DNA of 36,222 nucleotides from an uncultured Dorea sp. (GCA_910584265.1 CAJTZE010000034.1:1-36222), one strand, 5' to 3'. Positions 7,159 to 14,090 are shown, counted from the first letter of the stretch. Numbers and translations: made by a program. The notes: a model not told the origin generated them from the letters alone.

Positions 7159-8354
7159 TCTGCCTTTGCCTCCTTTAAATCAAATGGAATTTCATACTTA
7201 CTGCGGATTTCATTAATTATTTTCATGACCCCATGCCAGTCTGGGATCAATACTTGCTCAATATAGCCCTTCGGAATATTTACAAACGGTGTCCCTCTTG
7301 GAAAAATTTTGCGAGAGTATATTGCTTCCATAAGTTCTTCTTCCGATACAAGCTGTGTATACATCAAATCCCGGAGAGCCTTTGGAATATACTCACTCAA
7401 ATGAAATGTTTCACTCTTTGACATATCCGGTTCTTTATGCCCTTTGGGAGCTTCTCCCTGTCCTGTGCTTTCCCGAGCATCCGGAATCTTTTCACCTGTC
7501 TGGAAGTCCACCTTTTCATCTGCATCCTTCGGGATGTTCATAAAATCACTGCCCGCCCCGGCTTCCGGTTTATGCGCCGGCGCATTTTTTTTCGGTTCAG
7601 GCTTCTCTGTCTCAGTCCGTACTCCATTCTGTTCGAGTACAGGCTGGATAACCTGGTAATCAAACTCACACTCTTCCGGAAGCCCGAACCTGTTCTTTGC
7701 ATCCCAGCAGGGATGATGCTGGGTATACATCACCCGCCTGCCTCCCTGCGCTTTATGCTTCTTTCCATCCTTATCAACGGCTATGGAATAGGTCTTATAA
7801 TTCGCAAATAACAGCATGTCCGCCCATTCCTTTACCAGCGGGGAAGTCTGGGAAGAGGTTTTCTTCCCAAGCTTCAGTTCCCAGCGGTCATAAGCCCCCA
7901 GCTCATCCGGCTGTTCAAACTTCCGGAGCTGGGCGTGGGCGGTGAGCACTACATTAATGCCCGCCTCAATCAGGTCAGACAGCCTGTTCAGGAACCGGCC
8001 GAACTCTTCCTTTGTATAGACATAGCCGTTTCCATAGCCAAAATCTTCGATCCCTTTTTTATTATGCAGTGCGCAGATATGTTCCACACAGAGAAGCTCC
8101 GCCCAGTCAATGGTATCTATGACCAGAGTCTTGCACACTCCTGGATTATTTTTGACATACTCAATCGCTTCAAATAACATGTTCCAGCTTGTGGGACGCG
8201 GCAGCCTCGCCACGTCCATATCGTTGGTACTCCCTTCTGTATCAATAAAGACTGGATCCGGAAATCTTGATGCAAAGGTGGATTTACCGATACCTTCTGG
8301 TCCGTAAATAACCACTTTCTTTGCTTTCCGCACTTTTCCTCTTGTAATCTCCAT
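7155..8354 (-). CDS. Sak4-like / AAA_24 phage ATPase (recombination)
   Basis: A 399-aa ATP-binding protein of RecA fold. Walker A is GPEGIGKST (18-26), Walker B KTLVIDTIDW (about 95-104), and a sensor-like VVLTAHAQ follows. This arrangement matches AAA_24/Sak4 proteins, phage ssDNA recombinases that work with an SSB-like partner; the DUF669 protein encoded next is the candidate. The C-terminal third (about 245-399) is a Lys/Pro-rich linker plus a helical domain (FHLSEYIPKALRDLMYTQLV), longer than minimal Sak4 proteins. The start overlaps the upstream stop as TAATG. Confidence 0.8.
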   Translation of the reverse strand: MEITRGKVRKAKKVVIYGPEGIGKSTFASRFPDPVFIDTEGSTNDMDVARLPRPTSWNMLFEAIEYVKNNPGVCKTLVIDTIDWAELLCVEHICALHNKKGIEDFGYGNGYVYTKEEFGRFLNRLSDLIEAGINVVLTAHAQLRKFEQPDELGAYDRWELKLGKKTSSQTSPLVKEWADMLLFANYKTYSIAVDKDGKKHKAQGGRRVMYTQHHPCWDAKNRFGLPEECEFDYQVIQPVLEQNGVRTETEKPEPKKNAPAHKPEAGAGSDFMNIPKDADEKVDFQTGEKIPDARESTGQGEAPKGHKEPDMSKSETFHLSEYIPKALRDLMYTQLVSEEELMEAIYSRKIFPRGTPFVNIPKGYIEQVLIPDWHGVMKIINEIRSKYEIPFDLKEAKAE

Positions 8355-9646
8355 TAAAACTCACCTGCTTTCCATGAAGGCATGACCGGAGCCTGCGCCT
8401 CTTCTGCCTTTACATATCCGTCCTCGATGATAATGCTGCATTCCTCCCCGGTGCTTACCCTTGTCGCAATCGCCTGCAGTCCTTCCTGCTCCAGCCACTG
8501 TCCGAACTCATTCAGCGTCTGCAGATCCATCTGCTCCAGCTTGTCCAGAAGCACGAACCCGCACTTAGGATTCAGCTTCCGCACGATAGCGGTTGACACC
8601 TTCAGCCGGTCAGAACCGGACATGTTATCCCACTGCTGTCCCTTGTAGATCAATTCCCCGTCCCTTACAGACAGCTCCGGAAGCGGAAGCTCTGCTGATT
8701 CAAGCAGTGCGGTTTTCGCTTTTCTGGTTTCCTCAATCTTTTCAGAAAGCGCTTCGTACTGTCTCCGGTACTCCCTGGCATCATCCTCTGCCTTATCCTT
8801 GTCCAGGTTTGCCCTGACCTTCCGGTTGATCTCCTCAATATCGGCAATGCTTGCCTCCAGCTCTGCCGTAGACTCATCCTGAAGCCCTTCTGCCGACATG
8901 AGCGCCGTCTGGAGGTTCTTTTCCGCCTCTTCCAAATCCGCTTCTTTTCTGGCAAGCTGGTTCCGCATCTCGTCAGCTTCCTGCCTCAGGAATGCCACAG
9001 TCCTCCGATACTGTTCTGCATAAGCGCGCTTCCTCTGGTTCTCGCCGTTTCTGGCCAGAATATCCTGCTGTTTCCGGATCAGGTCTGACGGGGATACCAG
9101 CTCCTGCGGTGCATCCGGATAATAAGGCTGTTCCTTCGCAAACTTCTCCTTCTGGTCTGCAATGCGCCCTGTATACATCCGGTCATTATAGAGCTCCTTT
9201 TCTTCTTTTTCCAACACAGCAAGCCGATCTCCGACTCCTATGATCCGGAGCAATGTCTTTGCTTTTTCCTTCCCGGAACTCTCCATGAACTTAGGCAGGT
9301 CCAGCGCTAACTGCTCTACAAACTCATTCAGCAGCTGCTGGCCTCCTTTACTGCCTTCCGGATCCGTTACCTTCAGGCTGCTGTTCTTGCCTTTACGTTC
9401 CACAACCAGGCCGTTGCTTAATACGATATGCATGCTCGGCGGAATGGCTGAGCCATCTCTATGTGCCTGGGACGGACGGTACTTCTCGCCTCCAAGAGCC
9501 CATGCGATGGAATCCAGTACCGAAGTCTTCCCCTGGTTATTATTCCCGCCCACGACTGTCAGTCCGTCTCTGGATGGCTCTATCTTCACCGCTTTGATAC
9601 GCTTGACATTCTCGATCTCCAGCTTGTTAATCTTAATATTTTCCAC
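8354..9646 (-). CDS. RecF/SbcC-like SMC-type ATPase of phage replication region
   Basis: A 430-aa ABC/SMC-type ATPase. Walker A GGNNNQGKTS (33-42) is close to the N-terminus. A coiled coil spans roughly residues 150-320 (EEAEKNLQTALMSAEGL, EIEETRKAKTALLE). The signature MSGSDRLKV lies near 342 and a Walker B-like GFVLLDKLE near 363. The residue after the Walker B aspartate is Lys rather than the usual Glu, so ATP hydrolysis may be weak or use another acid. The short coiled coil suggests a RecF/RecN-like DNA-end or gap protein. The start is GTG at 9646, directly after the preceding TAA, with GGAGG 10 bases upstream. Confidence 0.82.
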   Translation of the reverse strand: MENIKINKLEIENVKRIKAVKIEPSRDGLTVVGGNNNQGKTSVLDSIAWALGGEKYRPSQAHRDGSAIPPSMHIVLSNGLVVERKGKNSSLKVTDPEGSKGGQQLLNEFVEQLALDLPKFMESSGKEKAKTLLRIIGVGDRLAVLEKEEKELYNDRMYTGRIADQKEKFAKEQPYYPDAPQELVSPSDLIRKQQDILARNGENQRKRAYAEQYRRTVAFLRQEADEMRNQLARKEADLEEAEKNLQTALMSAEGLQDESTAELEASIADIEEINRKVRANLDKDKAEDDAREYRRQYEALSEKIEETRKAKTALLESAELPLPELSVRDGELIYKGQQWDNMSGSDRLKVSTAIVRKLNPKCGFVLLDKLEQMDLQTLNEFGQWLEQEGLQAIATRVSTGEECSIIIEDGYVKAEEAQAPVMPSWKAGEF

Positions 9647-10282
9647 TTACTTCCTGCCTCCTTCGATTTTCACGACATAAACTTTTTCATCCACCCTGTA
9701 AACCTCTATCTCCTCTTGCAGCTTGTGCGTCCGTCTATACGACTGCAGTGCACTGCACCGTCTTTTTGCTTCCTCCCGCGAATCATAACCAATACACATA
9801 TTTCTATGCTTACGCGCCTTCAGAAACGTTTCCAGTGCAATCACGTCATCACCTTTTGCCGCGCCGCCCCAGCGCCTTCTCGCCGGAATTTCTGTGTTAT
9901 AACTTATGTTCATATCCTCTTCTCCATAATTAATATAATCAAGGTTATCCGCCGTGATCTTATCCATGTAAGTCATGTCTTCGGTACCGGGAATCACCCC
10001 GTCAAGGCTGATGGTCTGGATTCTGCGGGAATCCTTTTTCTTCTCATTTCCTACTGCTGATCTCATCCCCTGCCCTGCAATCGTAGAAAACTTCCACTTA
10101 TGAAGTTCAGGCTCTTGATGCCATTTCTTGACAGACAGCAGGTACCGGAAAATCACAACGTCATACCAGTCATCAGGCTCTAACCTGTTCCGTTTCAGGA
10201 ACTGCTCTACAACATAATGGTTTGATTCTGCGAAGCATTGTTCCTCTGCCGTGAGGGGCGTATACTGCGTTCTTGCATGCAT
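9647..10282 (-). CDS. Sigma-70 region 2-like phage protein with unrelated C-terminal extension
   Basis: A 211-aa protein. Residues about 9-95 (LTAEEQCFAESNHYVVEQFL, DDWYDVVIFRYLLSVKKW, WKFSTIAGQGMRSAV) follow the region 2 pattern of sigma-70-like factors, where the F-S-T-I-A helix corresponds to the core-binding or promoter-melting part. No region 4 (-35 binding) is visible. Residues about 146-211 (ALETFLKARKHRNMCIGYDS, EEIEVYRVDEKVYVVKIEG) look like a separate small domain. It may redirect transcription during the lytic cycle, but that is inference. The start at 10282 follows a GGGGGG site. Confidence 0.65.
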   Translation of the reverse strand: MHARTQYTPLTAEEQCFAESNHYVVEQFLKRNRLEPDDWYDVVIFRYLLSVKKWHQEPELHKWKFSTIAGQGMRSAVGNEKKKDSRRIQTISLDGVIPGTEDMTYMDKITADNLDYINYGEEDMNISYNTEIPARRRWGGAAKGDDVIALETFLKARKHRNMCIGYDSREEAKRRCSALQSYRRTHKLQEEIEVYRVDEKVYVVKIEGGRK

Positions 10283-10297
10283 TGTTACCCCCCCTTA

Positions 10298-10612
10298 CTA
10301 CTTTTCCGTATGTACTTCCGCCCGTCCGGAGCCTGTGCCCCCGGCAGCCATCTTTTCTTCAAATTCCCTGAAAAGTTCAGGATTTTCTTCCTTAGCGCGG
10401 TCAAGCACTGCTTTCGCACAGCGGTCTCTCTCGTCCTTATCCATCTCTGCATAGTGCAGGACTGTCCAGTAAAGATCACTTCCCTCTTCCTTTCCAAAGG
10501 ATTCGCAGAAAGCATTTCTCACCCCTCTTGCGAGGCTCTCAAACTCCATAGCTATCTGTTCTGCACTGCCGGTTATCCGTACAGCTTTTCCAAAATTTTC
10601 TACTTTTATCAT
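10298..10612 (-). CDS. Small phage early protein, function unknown
   Basis: A 104-aa protein starting MIKVENFGKAVRITGSAEQI. It is mostly helical and charged, with a Gly-rich tail (EEKMAAGGTGSGRAEV). The EFESLARGVRNAF helix is amphipathic. No known domain is evident. A GGAGGGAG site lies 5' of the ATG at 10612, and just upstream of that is a perfect TACGGTA palindrome that could regulate it. Confidence 0.65.
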   Translation of the reverse strand: MIKVENFGKAVRITGSAEQIAMEFESLARGVRNAFCESFGKEEGSDLYWTVLHYAEMDKDERDRCAKAVLDRAKEENPELFREFEEKMAAGGTGSGRAEVHTEK

Positions 10613-10630
10613 TTGACGTTTCTCCCTCCT

Positions 10631-10648
10631 TACGGTATAATTACCGTA
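10631..10648. promoter_or_regulatory. Perfect palindrome just upstream of the 10612 start
   Basis: TACGGTA and TACCGTA arms (7 bp) around a TAAT centre, ending a few bases before the GGAGGG ribosome binding site of the gene starting at 10612. It could be an operator or an mRNA hairpin controlling access to the start. Confidence 0.45.
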
Positions 10649-10662
10649 TTATCAAATTGCCT

Positions 10663-10697
10663 GAGCACCTTGAGCCTGCCGGCTCTTACGGGTGCTC
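10663..10697 (-). other. Nested stem-loop between early genes
   Basis: Outer arms GAGCACC/GGTGCTC enclose inner arms GAGCC/GGCTC with a 4-base loop. It follows the gene ending at 10702 by 4 bases. There is no T-run on the minus strand, so it is more likely an mRNA processing or stability element than a simple terminator. Confidence 0.45.
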
Positions 10698-10701
10698 TTT
10701 C

Positions 10702-10956
10702 TCATGTCCGCAGATAAGTTTTACAGGTGCCAGAACCAGTGTAGATTTTCACCTTCCCGTCATCATGCCTGTCACAGATGTACACATCATCCCCTTCCAT
10801 GTATGACATGTTTGTTTCAAGACCGTATCCATCCTCAGCTTTGCCACACAGGGCTATGGATACTATGCCCATCTGTTCACGCTTTGCAATCCGCTCCAGC
10901 GCGTCAAGATGAGGCTGTGCCTCAATGGCTATCTTCGCGAATCTGTCCATGTCCAT
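10702..10956 (-). CDS. Small phage early protein, function unknown
   Basis: An 84-aa protein (MDMDRFAKIAIEAQPHLDAL) ending in a beta-rich part with Gly and Tyr (GDDVYICDRHDDGKVKIYTG). A GGAG 8 bases before the ATG at 10956 supports the start. No recognisable family. It sits in the early operon between a two-helix membrane protein and the nested stem-loop. Confidence 0.6.
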   Translation of the reverse strand: MDMDRFAKIAIEAQPHLDALERIAKREQMGIVSIALCGKAEDGYGLETNMSYMEGDDVYICDRHDDGKVKIYTGSGTCKTYLRT

Positions 10957-10958
10957 CC

Positions 10959-11144
10959 TTATGTCTCCTTTCCTATCTCTCTCCCGGCAAGCACCAGCGC
11001 CGTCCCGCAGGCACTGCAGAATATGTACTGCAGGAGTGAACAGGCTTCATTCTCGCAGGCTCCTGTGGAACCGCAGATCAGAACTATCCCTGCAATAATC
11101 AATGCTTCTGCCGTGTGCTTTCTGGTCTTCAAATGCTTGTCCAT
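10959..11144 (-). CDS. Small predicted membrane protein of the early operon
   Basis: A 61-aa protein with a basic N-terminus (MDKHLKTRKH) and two short hydrophobic segments, ALIIAGIVLICGS (about 14-26) and LLQYIFCSACGTALVLAG (about 37-54), joined by a short acidic, cysteine-containing loop. It is probably a two-pass inner-membrane peptide. The ribosome binding site is weak (AGAAAGG directly before the ATG). Function unknown. Confidence 0.5.
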   Translation of the reverse strand: MDKHLKTRKHTAEALIIAGIVLICGSTGACENEACSLLQYIFCSACGTALVLAGREIGKET

Positions 11145-11158
11145 CCTTTCTGCCGCCC

Positions 11159-11452
11159 TCAGGCGGTCACCCTAACCTTCTTACATACAATGTGAAGTAA
11201 TCCGTTCTCCACCAGATATGCCCTTGCATCCGCCATGTTAAACGGCGGTACGGATTTGCTGAGATTCTTGTCTGTCAGCCGTTTATTGTATTTCTGGTAA
11301 TCCGCAAAAACCTCTATGCTCACTAAGTTATCAAGAATCGCATATTTGTTATACCGCTTCCCGATCTCAGCTTCGATGCCTTCAACCCTGCGGTACACTG
11401 TGCTGGGCGATAAGAAAAATATTTTTGCTATGTCTGACTTATTTGCATACAC
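11159..11452 (-). CDS. Helix-turn-helix phage protein
   Basis: A 97-aa protein. Residues 5-27 (KSDIAKIFFLSPSTVYRRVE) form a clear helix-turn-helix of the resolvase/MerR-like type that reads DNA. The rest is basic and helical and ends KKVRVTA. The start codon is GTG at 11452, set by an AGGAGG 9 bases upstream. It is likely an early regulator or an excisionase-like factor; I cannot tell which. Confidence 0.65.
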   Translation of the reverse strand: MYANKSDIAKIFFLSPSTVYRRVEGIEAEIGKRYNKYAILDNLVSIEVFADYQKYNKRLTDKNLSKSVPPFNMADARAYLVENGLLHIVCKKVRVTA

Positions 11453-11604
11453 TGTTTTCCGCCTCCTTTCTGCTCAATTACTTTCCCGCCTGCTCCTTTT
11501 CTCTCTGCGCACCTTCTGATATAAGAAAGAAGCCTTTGTTCCTGACGCTCTTTATCGCGTCTGGATAACTCTATGCTGTTATCCTTCTGAATGCTGTTGC
11601 TCAC
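11428..11604 (-). CDS. Small basic early protein (58 aa), function unknown
   Basis: A GTG at 11604 lies 9 bases after a near-perfect AAGGAGGTG site, 17 bases past the end of the previous gene, so translation here is likely. The 58-aa product is highly charged (SIELSRRDKERQEQRLLSYI) with a Gly/Lys-rich tail. It overlaps the next gene by 25 bases and supplies that gene's ribosome binding site. No family recognised. Confidence 0.5.
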   Translation of the reverse strand: MSNSIQKDNSIELSRRDKERQEQRLLSYIRRCAERKGAGGKVIEQKGGGKQCMQISQT

Positions 11605-11621
11605 TTCACACCACCTCCTTC

Positions 11622-11786
11622 CTAACCTGTTCTTAGTCCCTCAATATCTCTACGGACCTTAAAAGCATTCGCGTTAGACAATAAGATTGCCCTATCTTCT
11701 TTTGACAAAAGCAGTAAAGTCGAGACAAACTCCTTGATTTCTTCCTGTTCTTTTTCAGGTATAGTCATTTCTAATAAATCTGCCAT
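11622..11786 (-). CDS. First gene of the phage early operon, small protein
   Basis: A 54-aa acidic helical protein (MADLLEMTIPEKEQEEIKEF, then LSKEDRAILLSNANAFKVRR). The ATG at 11786 follows GGAGGT at good spacing, so I reject the longer upstream frame, which would run through the promoter. It is the first gene behind the early promoter and therefore the one most directly repressed in the lysogen. Function unknown. Confidence 0.65.
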   Translation of the reverse strand: MADLLEMTIPEKEQEEIKEFVSTLLLLSKEDRAILLSNANAFKVRRDIEGLRTG

Positions 11787-11799
11787 AGTTTTACCTCCT

Positions 11800-11866
11800 T
11801 GTTGGTATATCACTATTATATGTTGGTTAATTCTTTTTGTCAATACATATTTGTGGTTTACCAACA
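11800..11866. promoter_or_regulatory. Operator region with three TGTTGGT boxes
   Basis: TGTTGGT(A/T)A occurs at 11800-11810 and 11821-11830 on the plus strand and inverted at 11860-11866. One box is in the spacer next to the -10, one is downstream and one upstream of the early promoter. They are the obvious binding sites for the divergent CI-like repressor; binding is inferred. Confidence 0.6.
11815..11843 (-). promoter_or_regulatory. Early (lytic) promoter of the prophage
   Basis: TTGACA at 11843-11838, a 17-base spacer and TATAAT at 11820-11815: a perfect sigma-A consensus reading leftward into the early operon. A strong promoter like this needs a repressor in the lysogen, and TGTTGGT boxes overlap its spacer and flank it. 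Confidence 0.85.
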
Positions 11867-11874
11867 TTTTTTTA

Positions 11875-11903
11875 TTGATTTTCTTTTTCATTCATGCTAT
11901 ATT
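11875..11903 (+). promoter_or_regulatory. Promoter of the repressor gene
   Basis: TTGATT (11875-11880), a 17-base spacer and TATATT (11898-11903), reading rightward. Transcription would start only about a dozen bases before the ATG, leaving a very short leader carrying AAGGAGG. Confidence 0.6.
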
Positions 11904-11923
11904 GATAATGAAGGAGGAATTAC

Positions 11924-12301
11924 ATGGATAAGAGAATAAAAATAATAAGAAAAAAATTGAATTTAACGCAACAAGAATTCGCGGATAAATTAGGGATTTC
12001 CAGAGGTAACATTGCTGCATATGAAGTAGGGAAAAATCCTCCAAGCAATGCTGTAATCAAATTGATTTGCCGGGAATTTAATATTAGCGAAGATTGGCTT
12101 AGAAACGGTATAGAGCCTATGAAAAAAATCCCTCGCGGTGGTAAATTAGCTACATATGTTTCTGAAATAACTGATGGAGACGATGCTTTCATACAGGATT
12201 TGATTGAAGTATACATGGAACTCGACGAAACTAGCAAAGAAGCACTTAGAAAAATAAGAGATGGAATGATCGAAAAGGCAAAAGAACGGGAGGGTAACTA
12301 A
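11924..12301 (+). CDS. CI-like phage repressor (XRE family HTH)
   Basis: A 125-aa repressor. Residues 5-60 form a typical Cro/CI helix-turn-helix (LTQQEFADKLGISRGNIAAY, then a NPPSNAVIKLICREFNISEDWL segment). The C-terminal half is a short helical oligomerisation region (VYMELDETSKEALRKIRD) without a LexA-type serine/lysine protease domain, so cleavage by RecA is not expected. AAGGAGG precedes the ATG at 11924. It faces the early promoter and likely keeps the prophage silent. Its stop codon overlaps the stop of a convergent 43-aa gene. Confidence 0.88.
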   Translation: MDKRIKIIRKKLNLTQQEFADKLGISRGNIAAYEVGKNPPSNAVIKLICREFNISEDWLRNGIEPMKKIPRGGKLATYVSEITDGDDAFIQDLIEVYMELDETSKEALRKIRDGMIEKAKEREGN

Positions 12302-12429
12302 TCCCCTCCCATAGACCGACTTTCCTTATCATATTTTACTTTTACAAAATAATAGATTTTCATTAAGAAGTCTTCATTATGCATTTCCTGTACCATTTCA
12401 AGTATTGCTTTTTTGTAATCTTCATCCAT
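12298..12429 (-). CDS. 43-aa acidic phage protein next to the repressor
   Basis: The ATG at 12429 lies 8 bases after GGAGGT, giving MDEDYKKAILEMVQEMHNED followed by a hydrophobic-basic helix (FLMKIYYFVKVKYDK). The stop overlaps the repressor's stop from the opposite strand. The good ribosome binding site and the position between repressor and the second regulator argue that it is real. Two LexA-like palindromes lie upstream. It might modulate the repressor, but nothing in the sequence proves this. Confidence 0.65.
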   Translation of the reverse strand: MDEDYKKAILEMVQEMHNEDFLMKIYYFVKVKYDKESRSMGGD

Positions 12430-12454
12430 ATGTAATACCTCCGATTAGTTTTAT

Positions 12455-12468
12455 CAAACGCACGTTCG
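12455..12468. promoter_or_regulatory. LexA-like palindrome, box 1
   Basis: CAAACGCACGTTCG: half-sites CAAAC and GTTCG around four bases. It matches the Gram-positive SOS form (C)GAACN4GTTC(G) with one changed base in the left arm. It is 26 bases upstream of the 43-aa gene. Confidence 0.45.
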
Positions 12469-12521
12469 GAAATTCCTTGACTTTATATTACCACATCCTG
12501 GCAAAAATTAAAAGAGAATTT

Positions 12522-12537
12522 TCAAACGTATGTTTGA
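12522..12537. promoter_or_regulatory. LexA-like palindrome, box 2
   Basis: TCAAACGTATGTTTGA is a perfect inverted repeat (TCAAAC/GTTTGA) of the same AAACN4GTTT layout as box 1, upstream of a possible TAATAT -10 (12484-12489). Confidence 0.5.
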
Positions 12538-12623
12538 TTTTTATTGATAAGTATGTGGATAACTTTTCCATCTACTACTTAGACAACTGAAATTTGTAAA
12601 ACTATCGGAAAAATGGTAAATCG

Positions 12624-12639
12624 TCCCAGATATGGGACA
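12624..12639 (-). terminator. Hairpin just after the small HTH gene
   Basis: GTCCCA and TGGGAC arms (6 bp) with a 4-base loop, 1 base past the stop of the minus-strand HTH gene. The following T-run is weak, so termination efficiency is uncertain. Confidence 0.45.
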
Positions 12640-12640
12640 C

Positions 12641-12838
12641 TTATTTAAAGTCAGACTCATAAAGGTCTGAAATTCGCACTTTCAGCCCTTTTGCAAGAAG
12701 TTCCAGTGTATCAGCAGTTGGAGATACCTTACCATTTGCAATTCTATGGATTGTAGATTTAGAGATTCCAGTCATAAAAGCCGCTTCCTGAAAAGATAAG
12801 TTTCTTTCATGCATAATCTCATTTAGCCGTATCTTCAT
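12641..12838 (-). CDS. Small XRE-type HTH regulator
   Basis: A 65-aa protein that is nearly all helix-turn-helix (MKIRLNEIMHERNLSFQEAA, then GISKSTIHRIANGKVSPT). This is the HTH_26/Cro class of compact phage regulators. Two starts are possible, 12859 or 12838; I prefer 12838 because the family begins with this lysine-arginine-leucine stretch, though neither start has a visible Shine-Dalgarno site. It could act as a Cro-like or HNH-gene regulator, being divergent from the latter. Confidence 0.75.
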   Translation of the reverse strand: MKIRLNEIMHERNLSFQEAAFMTGISKSTIHRIANGKVSPTADTLELLAKGLKVRISDLYESDFK

Positions 12839-12877
12839 AATAGATACATTGTACAACAATATATATTAGTAAACCTC

Positions 12878-12906
12878 TGGTAAATATTGGCAGTATGCCT
12901 TATACT
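12878..12906 (+). promoter_or_regulatory. Possible promoter for the HNH gene
   Basis: TGGTAA (12878-12883), a 17-base spacer and TATACT (12901-12906), in the gap shared with the divergent HTH gene, so the HTH protein could repress it. Confidence 0.4.
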
Positions 12907-12960
12907 TATCACATAACCCTGTACTCAAAAAAATACAAAAGAGAAAGAGAGAATACTATT

Positions 12961-13926
12961 ATGGAATTAATTATAGCACTTATCTTTATAGCGATTATTG
13001 GATATTTATTCAGCGTAATTTGGCCACTATTATTATTTCTCGCTATTGTTTTTGTTGTATGGAAAGCATACGAATCCCATTATTACAAAAGCTCCAAGTT
13101 CTTAGAAATAAAGCAACGCATAACTACTTACATTGAAGACTGTAATGATTTGAATAGGCACATCGAAGACCTTAAATACACAGAACTTGTATCTTATAGA
13201 CAAGATTATGGAGATGCGCCATATAGAGACTCCAGCAAATGGAACTACAAAAGAAACTATTTAAAAGACCAACGGTACGCTCCAAACATACACGACTGTT
13301 CTCGAACCGTTTGTGATAATGCCCGGAAGAAACCATTCGAATATATTTGCAAATATTTCGGAATAAAATCCACAGAAGAAACGCTTTCAAAGTTTGAAAA
13401 TATTTTAAATAATTTTGAAGCCGCCGAAGAGGGAAAGAGACACCTGCAAGACGAGAAAAAGAAAATCATCGAAAGTATTCATACTAATATTCCAACCCTT
13501 ATAAGGAAATTCAGCAAAAAGAATCTAGAAAAAAATCTTGGTTTTGAACAGATAGATATGAGTACCGCATATTTCCCCAAATACACATTTCAATATACTA
13601 GTTCTGGCGGAAAGGCTTCTATGACTTGTGATATTGTCATGGATATTGATAATTTAAATAGATTTGTTTTATTTATGTCTGAAAAAATCAAATTTAAGAA
13701 AAGTATTGCTGGTCAAAGAGCTCTTATGACTAGCAAACTCCGACAGCATATCAAGGAACGGGATAAATTTACTTGTAAAAATTGCGGAGCATCCATTCAG
13801 CAAGAGCCAAACCTTCTACTCGAAATAGATCATATCATACCTGTTTCTAAAGGCGGGCTAACCATAGAGGATAACTTGCAAACATTATGTTGGCGTTGTA
13901 ACCGCAGTAAAGGCGCTAAAATATAA
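12961..13926 (+). CDS. Membrane-anchored HNH endonuclease
   Basis: A 321-aa protein. Two hydrophobic helices fill residues 2-36 (LIIALIFIAIIGYLF and PLLLFLAIVFVVW), so it is tethered to the inner membrane with the rest in the cytoplasm. A charged helical middle (about 45-215) is followed by a mixed domain and a C-terminal HNH nuclease (about 255-321): zinc cysteines 272/275 and 310/313, catalytic EIDHII with Asp290-His291, and Asn305/Asn314. ATG 12961 is chosen because the membrane segment starts there; the site upstream is a loose GAGAAAGAGAG. Lying between the regulators and the integrase, it is a candidate lysogenic-conversion or anti-phage gene. Base composition is clearly more AT-rich than in the early operon. 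Confidence 0.82.
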   Translation: MELIIALIFIAIIGYLFSVIWPLLLFLAIVFVVWKAYESHYYKSSKFLEIKQRITTYIEDCNDLNRHIEDLKYTELVSYRQDYGDAPYRDSSKWNYKRNYLKDQRYAPNIHDCSRTVCDNARKKPFEYICKYFGIKSTEETLSKFENILNNFEAAEEGKRHLQDEKKKIIESIHTNIPTLIRKFSKKNLEKNLGFEQIDMSTAYFPKYTFQYTSSGGKASMTCDIVMDIDNLNRFVLFMSEKIKFKKSIAGQRALMTSKLRQHIKERDKFTCKNCGASIQQEPNLLLEIDHIIPVSKGGLTIEDNLQTLCWRCNRSKGAKI

Positions 13927-13937
13927 TTAATAAATAA

Positions 13938-13963
13938 AAACCGCCCCTTTTCTGAGACGGTTT
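13938..13963 (+). terminator. Hairpin after the HNH gene
   Basis: AAACCG and CGGTTT arms about a dozen bases past the HNH stop, before the integrase region. The run of T lies inside the loop rather than after the stem, so it may be a weak terminator. Confidence 0.45.
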
Positions 13964-14090
13964 CGCAGACACTACCTGCCGGATGCTCCGGAATGATAAT
14001 ATCTCCCTCAACAAGAGAATTATATCATTTCTGAGAGCGTCTTGCAAGCAGGCGCTATTTTTGTACCCAAAAATAAAGGAGGATGATATT

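Noticed and set aside
7572..7585. Perfect 14-bp palindrome ATGCGCCGGCGCAT in the Sak4-like gene
   Set aside because: Single copy, inside a Lys/Ala/Pro-coding linker, no relation to the 17-bp repeat; probably chance.
11622..11891. Longer start (89 aa) for the first early gene
   Set aside because: It would run through the consensus early promoter and operator boxes, and the ATG at 11786 has a good GGAGGT site.
13983..14090. Upstream extension of the integrase
   Set aside because: Hydrophobic and unlike integrase N-termini, while AAAGGAGG directly precedes the ATG at 14091.
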